A stretch of 12,794 nt of DNA from Gemmatimonadota bacterium (lineage in GTDB: Bacteria > GCA-2686955), in contig JALXCG010000693.1 of NCBI GenBank assembly GCA_026991065.1, positions 1 through 12,794 on the forward strand, read 5' to 3'. The notes beneath the pieces were generated by a model. That model made no database searches and had not been told where the DNA came from. It saw only the letters and a list, made by a program, of their open reading frames with translations. A program made the position numbers and the translations under genes. Positions 1 through 6,743 of this stretch are shown here, one piece after another. The first letter of the stretch is position 1, and every line of letters begins with the position of its first letter.

Positions 1-287
1 CCTTCATCAGCCCCTATGTGCGTGATCGCGACATGGCTCGACGGATTGCCGGTGGAGCGTTCATCGAGGTCTATGTTTGCCCGCCTTTGGAAGTATGCGA
101 AGAGCGCGATCCCAAGGGGCTCTACAAAAAGGCACGCAGCGGTGAGATTCCCAATTTCACCGGTATCAGTGCCCCCTACGAAGCGCCGCCCTCGCCCGAG
201 CTGGAGATCAACACCGGTGAGATGACGGTTGAAGAGGCGGCCGAGAAAGTTGTCGCATACCTGCGGGAGCATGGCATCATCCGCTGA
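1..287 (+). CDS. cysC: Adenylyl-sulfate kinase (APS kinase), C-terminal part
   Basis: This is the C-terminal ~95 residues of an APS kinase, which phosphorylates adenosine 5'-phosphosulfate with ATP to give PAPS in cytoplasmic sulfate activation. The first in-frame codon is at position 3 and the rest of the gene, including the P-loop, lies outside the window. Family signatures seen in order are FISPY, FIEVYV, the block [14 protein letters not shown] and [15 protein letters not shown], then a short C-terminal helix ending HGIIR. The stop is TGA at 285-287. An internal GTG at 18 is not a real start because the reading frame and the conserved FISPY motif continue upstream of it. The gene could also be the kinase half of a CysN-CysC or ATP-sulfurylase fusion; the window cannot show which. 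It is followed on the same strand after 33 nt by an aldolase gene, so the two may be cotranscribed. Confidence 0.92.
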   Translation, partial: FISPYVRDRDMARRIAGGAFIEVYVCPPLEVCEERDPKGLYKKARSGEIPNFTGISAPYEAPPSPELEINTGEMTVEEAAEKVVAYLREHGIIR

Positions 288-320
288 TGTCGCTTGGTCC
301 CATGATGGGCGGATCTGCGC

Positions 321-1034
321 GTGCAAGGTGAACTGGGCACTCGGGAAGAGATTGTTCGAACTTGCGCGCGCATGTACGAGCGCGGTTACATCGTTGCCGG
401 AGACGGCAACGTTTCGGTGCGCGTGGGGCGTGACCGGGTTGTGGTAACACCCGCCGGCGCGCACAAAGGGATGTTGCGGCCGGCCGATCTGGTTCTCACC
501 GATCTGCGCGGTGTTCCGTTGCGGGGAGGAAGCCCCAGCAGCGAAATGCGCATGCATGTCGAGGTCTATGCGCGCCGGCCCGAGGTGCGTGCCGTGGTTC
601 ACGCGCACCCACCCCATGTGTTGGCGTTCAGTGTCGCCGGGCAATCACTGGGGCAGTGTATTTTGCCGGAAGTGGTGTTTGCCTTGGGGCGCGTCGCGCA
701 AGCCGGCTATGCGACTCCCACCACCAGCGAGGTTCCACGGATCATCGCCGAGCATGTGGCCCGGAGCAACGCATTGATTCTGGATCGCCATGGGACCCTC
801 ACCCTGGGCGAGGATCTGGCGGCAGCCTTCAACCGCCTGGAAACGCTGGAGCACACCGCCAAGATCACCTGGCTGGCTCGCGCCCTGGGGCCGATCGCAC
901 CCCTGCCGGCGGAGGAGGTGAAACGGCTCCACGCGCTGGCCGAGGGGATCGGGCTCCAGCGAGCCTACCCGGACTGTGCCGGCTGCGACGTTTGCTCGGG
1001 GACCGAAACAGGCGGGACGACGCCATCGGGGTAG
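321..1034 (+). CDS. Class II aldolase/adducin family protein (L-fuculose-phosphate aldolase-like)
   Basis: A 237-residue cytoplasmic zinc aldolase of the FucA/AraD/adducin fold. The expected residues are all present: GDGNVSVR (28-35) for phosphate binding, Glu75 in SSEMRMH as catalytic acid/base, and zinc ligands His94 and His96 in VVHAHPPH plus His157 in LDRHGTL. They lie two residues later than in E. coli FucA (E73, H92, H94, H155). Such enzymes cleave ketose 1-phosphates to DHAP and an aldehyde, but the substrate cannot be read from the sequence. A sugar-phosphate role or a methylthio-sugar salvage role is possible given the upstream APS kinase. The start is GTG at 321, because an in-frame TGA at 303 leaves only 321 as a good codon before the conserved region; a weak GGCGGA precedes it. 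The C-terminus carries an odd DCAGCDVC stretch (218-225), with three cysteines spaced C-x2-C-x2-C, beyond the usual family end. Confidence 0.9.
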   Translation: MQGELGTREEIVRTCARMYERGYIVAGDGNVSVRVGRDRVVVTPAGAHKGMLRPADLVLTDLRGVPLRGGSPSSEMRMHVEVYARRPEVRAVVHAHPPHVLAFSVAGQSLGQCILPEVVFALGRVAQAGYATPTTSEVPRIIAEHVARSNALILDRHGTLTLGEDLAAAFNRLETLEHTAKITWLARALGPIAPLPAEEVKRLHALAEGIGLQRAYPDCAGCDVCSGTETGGTTPSG

Positions 1035-1048
1035 CCCGGCAGTGCACG

Positions 1049-1074
1049 GGCGCTTTGTGCCAGCGGCACACGCC
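1049..1074. terminator. Hairpin in the convergent intergenic gap, possible bidirectional terminator
   Basis: The gap between two convergent genes holds a stem-loop. GGCG (1049-1052) pairs with CGCC (1071-1074) and TGTGCC (1056-1061) pairs with GGCACA (1065-1070). The loop is 3 nt and there is a 3-nt bulge (1053-1055). It begins 15 nt after the aldolase stop and 75 nt past the stop of the opposing gene. No T-tract follows on either strand, so intrinsic termination is only a suggestion from position and stability. Nothing else is recognisable in 1035-1148. Confidence 0.3.
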
Positions 1075-1148
1075 ACCGCGAACACCGGAAGTGCTTGCGA
1101 GTGGCAGTGGGCCGGTAAGTTGCCGCGCCTGCCCGCACCAAAGCGAAG

Positions 1149-2264
1149 CTACTTGAGCAGGAGCATGGAGCGCTCGATCACCTGTCCCTCGGCCTGCAGG
1201 CGGTAGAGATAGACACCGCTGGCCAGGTTTTCCGGTTTCCACCCGATGGTGTGGCGCCCGGCCTGGTGAACGCCGTCGGCCAGCGTGGCGACTTTGTGAC
1301 CGGCGAGGTCGTAAACGCTCAGATTGACGGGTGACGCCTCGGTCAGTTCGAAAGTGATCGCCGTGGAGGGGTTGAACGGGTTGGGCGCGTTCTGGCGCAA
1401 CGCGATCTTGCTTGGGGCGGCCGGCGCCTGCGGGTTCTCATCGGCGATGCCGACCAGTGCCGGATACCAGTCGTCGAGTTCCAGTTCAAGTGTCGGGTTG
1501 GTGTCGTCCATCTCGAAGGTCAGATTGGCGAAGCAGTCGTTGCCGTAAAGGTTGCGCAGATCCTGCCACATCCAGTGGGTGGCGTCATCCCAGGCGGTGC
1601 AGGGATCGCCGAGAATGTCGAAGCGCTCAGGCTTGGTGTCGGCGTGGGCGCGGTATTTGTAAGCGATGGTTCCCTTGGGTGTGGTGCCGGCCGGGAAGAG
1701 GAGCGATACAGACCAGGTGCCGTCGCCGTTGTCAACGAGTTGGGTGTTGTCGTCGTCCCAGTTCAGGGGCGCTGCGGCGCCCCGGATCGCCATCTGATCG
1801 ATGGTGCAGGTCGCGCAGTCATCATTTTCCAGGACGTTGAAGGTGACTGTCACATCCTGTGATGTGAAACCGGCGAAATCATTGAAGTAGACCAGATCCA
1901 GCACCTTGTCTTCACCCTCGAAGAGGAAGGTGCGGTTGTTGATGCTTTCCCAGGTCAAGTCACCCCCCGAGACAATGACGTATTTGAACTCGACCGTGGT
2001 ACCGGCGTTGGAATTGTCGAAATCCAGAATGGTCTCATAGACCCCCGGGTTGAGAACACTCTCGGTCAGTACATTGTCGCTGAACCAGTCCAGCGGAGCG
2101 ACGCTGCCGCGGACAACGACCTGGTCGCCGCTGCCGGGATCGAACGCACCGATCTCCTCCTGGGCGGACATGTCCACCTGGAAGAGCACCGCGGATGTGT
2201 CGGCCAACGCGACCGTCGATGAGGCTGCCAGCGCAACCGCCATGAGCGTTAACATCTTTTTCAT
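1149..2264 (-). CDS. Secreted non-catalytic protein with two starch-binding-like modules and a T9SS-type C-terminal tail
   Basis: A 371-residue exported protein (numbered from the second ATG). Residues 1-21 are a Sec signal peptide (KK, hydrophobic core, cleavage after ALA). Two similar beta-rich modules follow, about 24-130 and 136-264. Each starts with a strand like VLFQVDMS or VTFNVLEN, then RGxxAPLxW with an aromatic and Asp-rich loop, and the second has NGDGTWSVSLLF and IAYKYRAH. This is the layout of CBM20/SusE-F-like starch-binding immunoglobulin folds. Cysteine pairs (150/153, 222/244) could form disulfides. Residues ~287-371 are a FlgD-like sorting tail (QNAPNPFNPSTAITFEL, WKPENLASGVYLYRL, ending SMLLLK), which in FCB bacteria directs T9SS export and surface attachment. 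No catalytic domain is present. It is last in the block behind a GH13 amylase and a TonB receptor, so binding alpha-glucan at the surface is the likely role. The start is chosen by Shine-Dalgarno spacing; ATG 2267 would add one Met. Confidence 0.82.
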   Translation of the reverse strand: MKKMLTLMAVALAASSTVALADTSAVLFQVDMSAQEEIGAFDPGSGDQVVVRGSVAPLDWFSDNVLTESVLNPGVYETILDFDNSNAGTTVEFKYVIVSGGDLTWESINNRTFLFEGEDKVLDLVYFNDFAGFTSQDVTVTFNVLENDDCATCTIDQMAIRGAAAPLNWDDDNTQLVDNGDGTWSVSLLFPAGTTPKGTIAYKYRAHADTKPERFDILGDPCTAWDDATHWMWQDLRNLYGNDCFANLTFEMDDTNPTLELELDDWYPALVGIADENPQAPAAPSKIALRQNAPNPFNPSTAITFELTEASPVNLSVYDLAGHKVATLADGVHQAGRHTIGWKPENLASGVYLYRLQAEGQVIERSMLLLK

Positions 2265-2269
2265 CATCT

Positions 2270-2275
2270 ACCTCC
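2270..2275 (-). promoter_or_regulatory. Strong Shine-Dalgarno deciding the start of the CBM-like protein gene
   Basis: On the minus strand GGAGGT is followed by AG and then two consecutive ATGs (2267 and 2264). Spacing is 2 nt to the first and 5 nt to the second, so the second ATG is the better start. This is the only near-perfect Shine-Dalgarno in the five-gene block, which suggests independent and strong translation of this last gene. Confidence 0.7.
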
Positions 2276-2332
2276 GGTTAGCCTCTGGTCGCACTCGTGG
2301 AGCGATTCCTTCCTGCGAACCAGTGCCTGTCC

Positions 2333-2357
2333 AAGAATCGAAATCCGCTCGAAGCGG
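2333..2357 (-). terminator. Terminator-like hairpin between the PorV-like gene and the CBM gene
   Basis: Read on the minus strand, CCGCT-TCG-AGCGG (2357 down to 2345) forms a 5-bp stem with a 3-nt loop, followed by the T-rich run ATTTCGATTCTT. It lies 21 nt after the PorV-like stop codon. The stem is short and the T-run is interrupted, so it would act at best as a partial terminator or as a processing or stability element. Confidence 0.35.
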
Positions 2358-2378
2358 GCTGGTGAAGTGCCGAAGAGG

Positions 2379-3494
2379 TCAGAACTCCAGCCCGAGCGTG
2401 AAGAATTGAGTGGTGTCGAGACGCCCATAGTCCGCCCAAGCATAGTCGATTCGCAGCGCGCCGAAACCGCGAATCTCCCAGTTGATCCCGGCGCCGGCGG
2501 TGAGCCCGCCTTCTACCGCGTCATCCCGCTCAATGTCGAAGCCGACCCGTTCGGCCAGATTGCGCGGGCTCAGGTGATTCCAGCCCAGTCGCACAAAAAG
2601 GATTCGCGACAGGGCTGCTTCCAGACCCAGGTTGAGCGACTCCAGGTTGTCGTTCGGATGGATGGCATCAATCGCGGCGCGGATCGGCAAAACCGTGGAT
2701 TGCAGAAGATCCAGAGCGATCCCCGCGCGGAAGGTGAGCGGCAGATTCCAGGAGTTGACGTCGAGATTGGCCGGGGTGTTTTCGTTGTTGCCATCGACAC
2801 CGCCATCCAGGTCCTTGGTGGTGAGCAGGTCCAGGCCATTCATCTGCATTCGCGTGCCGAAGTTGGAGATCGCTGTTCCGATGGTGAGGTTTCGCCACGG
2901 GATGCGGTAGAGCGTGCCGATGTCCAGGGCCCAGCCGTCGGCTGACTCATGCCAGATCGACTGGTGGACATATTTGGCCTGCCCGCCGATGGAGAAGCGG
3001 TCGGTGAGCGAGGTCGCATAGGAGAGGGCAAACGCCAGATCACGGGGTGTGAAATGTTCGCCGGTTCCCTCCTGCTCCAGCACGGTCGTCACCTCCATGC
3101 GGCCGGCATCCAGGAGCGTCAGTGAAGCACCCGCGGTTCCACCGGCGATTCCCGGCAGCACCACGCTGGCGTATTCGAAGTTGATCCCGGCGAGCCACTC
3201 GGCGTGTTGAAAGAGAAGTTGGGGGCGTTCCAACTCGGCCACGCCGGCAGGATTCCAGAACAGAGCGCTGGCGTCGTCGGCAACTGCGGAGAAGGCGCCC
3301 CCCATCGCGGTTGCGCGGGCGCCGATTCCCAGGGTGAGAAAGGGCGCGGCCGTGGTCCCGACATTGGTCTGGGCCGCGGCAGCGGGGAGCAAGGTGAGTG
3401 AACTCAGAGCCATCGCTCCGAGCCCCAGGGCCCGGGAGAAGGCCCGCCGGCGCCGGCGGTGGCTAGGCATCGAATGGAGGAAAAAGCGCGTCAT
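2379..3494 (-). CDS. PorV/PorQ-family outer-membrane beta-barrel protein
   Basis: A 371-residue outer-membrane protein. Residues 1-41 are a signal peptide with an Arg-rich n-region (RRRRR), a hydrophobic stretch and cleavage near AAAAQ. The family hallmark GARATAMGGAFSAVADDAS followed by LFWNPAGVAEL lies at 58-88. The rest alternates amphipathic strands with Gly/Asp turns, and the chain ends in a terminal phenylalanine (FFTLGLEF), as expected for a Bam-inserted barrel. In Bacteroidetes PorV is the T9SS subunit that shuttles CTD-bearing cargo to the attachment machinery; PorQ is related. Its ATG (3494) overlaps the TGA of the upstream gene as ATGA, so translation is probably coupled. No Shine-Dalgarno is seen; Met9 (3470) is an alternative start. 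Position directly after one CTD-tailed protein gene and before another suggests a dedicated cargo partner, but a FadL-like ligand channel is also possible. Confidence 0.85.
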   Translation of the reverse strand: MTRFFLHSMPSHRRRRRAFSRALGLGAMALSSLTLLPAAAAQTNVGTTAAPFLTLGIGARATAMGGAFSAVADDASALFWNPAGVAELERPQLLFQHAEWLAGINFEYASVVLPGIAGGTAGASLTLLDAGRMEVTTVLEQEGTGEHFTPRDLAFALSYATSLTDRFSIGGQAKYVHQSIWHESADGWALDIGTLYRIPWRNLTIGTAISNFGTRMQMNGLDLLTTKDLDGGVDGNNENTPANLDVNSWNLPLTFRAGIALDLLQSTVLPIRAAIDAIHPNDNLESLNLGLEAALSRILFVRLGWNHLSPRNLAERVGFDIERDDAVEGGLTAGAGINWEIRGFGALRIDYAWADYGRLDTTQFFTLGLEF

Positions 3495-6400
3495 TTGATC
3501 ACCGCGAATTTGCCGATATGCTCACCGTAGCCCGGTGCATCGACATGGTAGAGGTAGACGCCGTAGGCGATATCCAGATTGTCGCGAGAGCGGAGGTTCC
3601 AGTAGGCGAAGCCGCTCATGTCGCCGCTGTCTTGATGCTCGATCGTATCCACCAGCTCGCCGCGGATCGTGTAGATGCGAATGGTTGCCGCCGGTGGCAA
3701 GTGGGTAAACATGATGCGCCGCTCGCCACGCTCCTGGCCGATGCTGCCGGCCGGCTCCAGCGCATTGCCGGCGACGTAGGGGTTCGGCACCACCTTGATG
3801 GCGGAGAGATCGTAGTTGCTGTTTTGCGCGCTGGCTTCGGCCGGCGAGGTCTGCAAGAGGTAGAGATCGCCGTCCTCGCCGCCGCGGAAGGGGATGGTGG
3901 TGTGGGCGGTGTAGACCGCGCCGTCCGGAGGCGCCGCGCCGCCGCCGTCGTCGATCGCCAGGCTCCAGGTGGCGAGCAGCGTGTCGGGGTGCGCGGGGTC
4001 GGGTTGGAGCAGAATGATCTGGTCTCTCGGGTCAAGCACACCATCCTCCGACCCCAATTCCCACCAGGCGAAAGCGACCGGTCTCTCAACCCCGCCGGTG
4101 ACGTCGACCACATTGAAGTGGGTATCCACAGCCGGGAGGACAATCGAACCCACCAGATCCTGGACCTCGAACTCGGTCGCGCGGCCGGAGATCTGGTCGG
4201 TAATGCGCAACTCGAAAACCCCGGGCCAGGCATGCCCGTGAGTGCGGCGGAAATTGAACACGCGCGGCTCCACCGTGTAGACATCGACCGGCGCGTTGCG
4301 CCAGGTGGAGAGCGAGTCGATGGCTTCCACCGGCCCCTGCCCCTCCATGGCCAGGCGAATGCCATCGAAGAAGTCATCCGTCGGACCGCCGGTGACGCGC
4401 CGGGAGTTGCGGACCAGGAGCGAGTCGCTGTCCAGGTCGCGCACTGAGTAGCCGGCCGTCATGCGCGCGCGGAGCGTGTCGCCGTCCCAGTAGGTCGTAT
4501 CGCTGAAACTGATTTCGTAATTGGCGCTGCGCACCTTGGTGGGATCGACAATGTCGACCCTGAGGGAACCGGTCGCGCTGCCCGCCTGATGCTCCAGCAG
4601 GTCCACCGTCGCGTCGGAAAACCCACCGGCGACGGTTCCCGGCGTTGCCGCCACCGTATTCTTGTCGAAGAGCAGCACCCCCCCCTCCAGTTCGGTGATC
4701 GACTTGGTGGTCTCCGCCGGTTGGATCAGCTTTTCCACACTGCCGTGATCGTAGGCCGTGACCGCGTAGTAGTAGGTGCGACCGTTGACCACGTCGGTGT
4801 CTTCATAGACATATTGCAAGCCGGTGTCCTTGCCGAGGAAGAACTGCAGCCCGCGCCCCTCGATCGGGATCTCGAAAAAGTCGAAACGACCGTCGATCAG
4901 ATCGAACTGTGCGATCGGCTTGGAGAATGTCTTGCGCCCTTTGGCATCGGTGATGGTGAAGCTCTCATTGAAGAAGGGTTCGGTGGAGCGATAGATCTTG
5001 TAGCCCTCGAAATCGCGTCCGAGAACATCATCGACGCTGTTTTCCGAGTCCTTGCCGTCCCAGTAGAGCGTGACCTTGCTGGAATCCGCCACCGCCCATA
5101 CTGTGGGCAGTGCCGGTGGCCGCGCGAAATTGTAGTTGTCGTCGTAGATCTTCTGCGCCGTGCGCTTGTTGTTGACGATGTCCTCCATGTCGTCACCAAA
5201 GACCAGGGCCATGGAGAAGCGCTGGGTTTGGCCCGCCTTCAGTGGGAAATAGCCGGAACCGTAAATGAAATCGCCGTCCTCCGCGCGCCCCGGCACGACA
5301 TCGAAGCGCCCCGGTTCCATGCGCGTCCACTGATCTTCATCGTCATTCATGCGCAGGGCGCTCGATGGCGCGAAATAGTCGAAACTGGTAAGCCCGATCT
5401 GGTCCGATTCATTCACGTCGGTGGCGTCGAAATTGCGCTCACCCGGCGTGGGGATGCCGTCCCCTTCGCCTTCGTCGCCGGTTCCCGGAACACCGTCGGC
5501 ACCGGTGTCGTTCAACAGCGGATCCCAATCGCCATCATTGTCGATGCCGTCGTCGCGACGCTCATCGATCATTTCATCGATCAGACCATCGCCGTCGTTG
5601 TCGATGCTGTCGGCATAGGCGAGGCCGACATGTTGCGGCCCCTCGTCGATGAGTCCATTGCCGTTGTCGTCGATGCCATTGTTGGGTTCCTCTCCGGCCA
5701 GCATGTCGTAGGTGATGAGCGGACTGCCCTCTTCGCCGTCGCCGTCGTCATCGATCCCGTTGAAGGGATTGCCGGGCGATTCGAGAAATGCGTAGCCGAC
5801 ATAGCCGACATTGGCGTCACCCCAGGCGTCGGAGTGGTTGTCTTTGTCCCAGGAGTAGGTGATGTCGTCTTCGAGATCGAAAAACGCCAGGTCGTCGTTG
5901 GCGTCGTTGCGCCCGCCGGAGAGTGTACCCACCACCATGCCGAAGACGACCTTGTCATAGTCGTGGACCGAGATGTTGGTCACCTCGTAGAGCCAGAAGA
6001 TCACATCCTCGGCGAGAAAGTGCGACCACTGCAGACCGCGCACCTTGACCAGCAACCCCAGCCCCATCCGCTCCGGATCCTCCGGGTCGGGCAGCCACAG
6101 AATTGTGCCGTCGTCGGCGCGATTGAACTCGGCGTCATTCGCATCGTCCATGTAGTAGAACGATTCCTGGTCGGCATTGCGCACGTCGCGGCCGAAGTAA
6201 CCGTTCCATTGCCCACCCCAGGAGAGGGGGCGATCGGGCCAACTCGCCGGCCACGTGGTGGGCAGGTGGCTCATCGCCACCCCGGGACCATCCTCGGCGA
6301 GGAACCCCGGAACCGGCTCGAAGCCCCAGAAGACCCCGCCGCCGGGGCCATCCGAGTTGCCCCGCGGACCGTCGCAGGTCACCACCGAGTGGACCGTTTC

Positions 6401-6727
6401 GCCCTTCAGATTGGTGTATTCCACCCCGACCAGCGGAGTGACGTCGCCCACATACTCGTGCCCGGTCCCCTTCGGCCACTCGCCGGAGACCTCGCCGACA
6501 TTGGCGACCAGACCGAAATTGTAGAAAACCGTGGCCACCTTGTTGCCGTTGTGCATCCCCTTGCGGCGCCAGGTGGCGTTGCCCTTCTCCAGGTCGGAGA
6601 GTTCCTGAGTGAATGCGGGCAGAGCGGAACCGGCGACGACCGATCCCAGAACCAGCGCGCCGAGCCAGCGGCGCGGAGAGTTCAGGCGGAAGTGCGAGGC
6701 TGTTTTTCGATTGCGCTGGAGATCCAT
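3491..6727 (-). CDS. Large exported protein with Ca-binding-type Asp repeats, Fn3-like domain and T9SS-type C-terminal tail
   Basis: A 1078-residue protein of unknown function. Residues ~1-40 are a signal peptide (n-region with RR at 19-20, core WLGALVLGSVVAGSALPAF). Residues 42-320 form an aromatic- and Gly-rich globular region with no family I recognise (motifs WGGQWNGYFGRD and SFYYMDD). Residues 322-435 carry Asp-rich repeats such as NGIDDDGDG and NGIDDNGNG, like type-3 thrombospondin/EF-loop calcium sites. Residues ~538-665 read as an Fn3-like domain (GYKIYRSTEPF, then NGRTYYYAVTAYD). Residues ~975-1078 are a FlgD-like sorting tail (IKVVPNPYVAGN, IRIYTIRGELVDTI, AYGVYLYHV, ending GKFAVIK). 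It starts 16 nt after the TonB-receptor stop and overlaps the PorV-like gene by 4 nt, so it is firmly inside the operon. It most likely sits on the cell surface with the receptor, perhaps as a glycan-binding partner replacing SusD. That role is inference; sequence alone shows only an exported, calcium-binding-type, multidomain protein. Confidence 0.8.
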   Translation of the reverse strand: MDLQRNRKTASHFRLNSPRRWLGALVLGSVVAGSALPAFTQELSDLEKGNATWRRKGMHNGNKVATVFYNFGLVANVGEVSGEWPKGTGHEYVGDVTPLVGVEYTNLKGETVHSVVTCDGPRGNSDGPGGGVFWGFEPVPGFLAEDGPGVAMSHLPTTWPASWPDRPLSWGGQWNGYFGRDVRNADQESFYYMDDANDAEFNRADDGTILWLPDPEDPERMGLGLLVKVRGLQWSHFLAEDVIFWLYEVTNISVHDYDKVVFGMVVGTLSGGRNDANDDLAFFDLEDDITYSWDKDNHSDAWGDANVGYVGYAFLESPGNPFNGIDDDGDGEEGSPLITYDMLAGEEPNNGIDDNGNGLIDEGPQHVGLAYADSIDNDGDGLIDEMIDERRDDGIDNDGDWDPLLNDTGADGVPGTGDEGEGDGIPTPGERNFDATDVNESDQIGLTSFDYFAPSSALRMNDDEDQWTRMEPGRFDVVPGRAEDGDFIYGSGYFPLKAGQTQRFSMALVFGDDMEDIVNNKRTAQKIYDDNYNFARPPALPTVWAVADSSKVTLYWDGKDSENSVDDVLGRDFEGYKIYRSTEPFFNESFTITDAKGRKTFSKPIAQFDLIDGRFDFFEIPIEGRGLQFFLGKDTGLQYVYEDTDVVNGRTYYYAVTAYDHGSVEKLIQPAETTKSITELEGGVLLFDKNTVAATPGTVAGGFSDATVDLLEHQAGSATGSLRVDIVDPTKVRSANYEISFSDTTYWDGDTLRARMTAGYSVRDLDSDSLLVRNSRRVTGGPTDDFFDGIRLAMEGQGPVEAIDSLSTWRNAPVDVYTVEPRVFNFRRTHGHAWPGVFELRITDQISGRATEFEVQDLVGSIVLPAVDTHFNVVDVTGGVERPVAFAWWELGSEDGVLDPRDQIILLQPDPAHPDTLLATWSLAIDDGGGAAPPDGAVYTAHTTIPFRGGEDGDLYLLQTSPAEASAQNSNYDLSAIKVVPNPYVAGNALEPAGSIGQERGERRIMFTHLPPAATIRIYTIRGELVDTIEHQDSGDMSGFAYWNLRSRDNLDIAYGVYLYHVDAPGYGEHIGKFAVIK
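5423..5764 (-). repeat. Coding repeat region: Asp/Gly/Asn calcium-site-like motifs in the 1078-residue protein
   Basis: Residues 322-435 contain at least four copies of a DGIDxDGDG-like motif: NGIDDDGDG (323-331), NGIDDNGNG (350-358), DSIDNDGDG (373-381) and DGIDNDGD (393-400). A looser acidic tail (GADGVPGTGDEGEGDG) follows. The spacing of 20-27 residues is irregular, unlike perfect thrombospondin type-3 repeats. The acidic pattern DxDxDG matches known calcium-binding loops; binding itself is inferred. Confidence 0.75.
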
Positions 6728-6743
6728 GAAGAAAACGCCGCTC

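Noticed and set aside
2306-2334. Possible promoter upstream of the CBM gene (TTGGAC at 2334-2329, minus strand)
   Set aside because: At the proper spacing the -10 position reads AAGGAA, which is a poor match.
3432-3470. Tat-like twin-arginine motif in the PorV-like signal peptide (RRRRRAF), with a similar RR in the 1078-residue protein
   Set aside because: The flanking residues do not fit the SRRxFLK consensus and outer-membrane barrels use Sec. The arginines fit an ordinary positive n-region.
3518-4447. A 309-codon + strand open frame over the 3' part of the same gene
   Set aside because: It shadows the C-terminal coding frame in high-GC DNA; the minus-strand translation carries the family tail motif.
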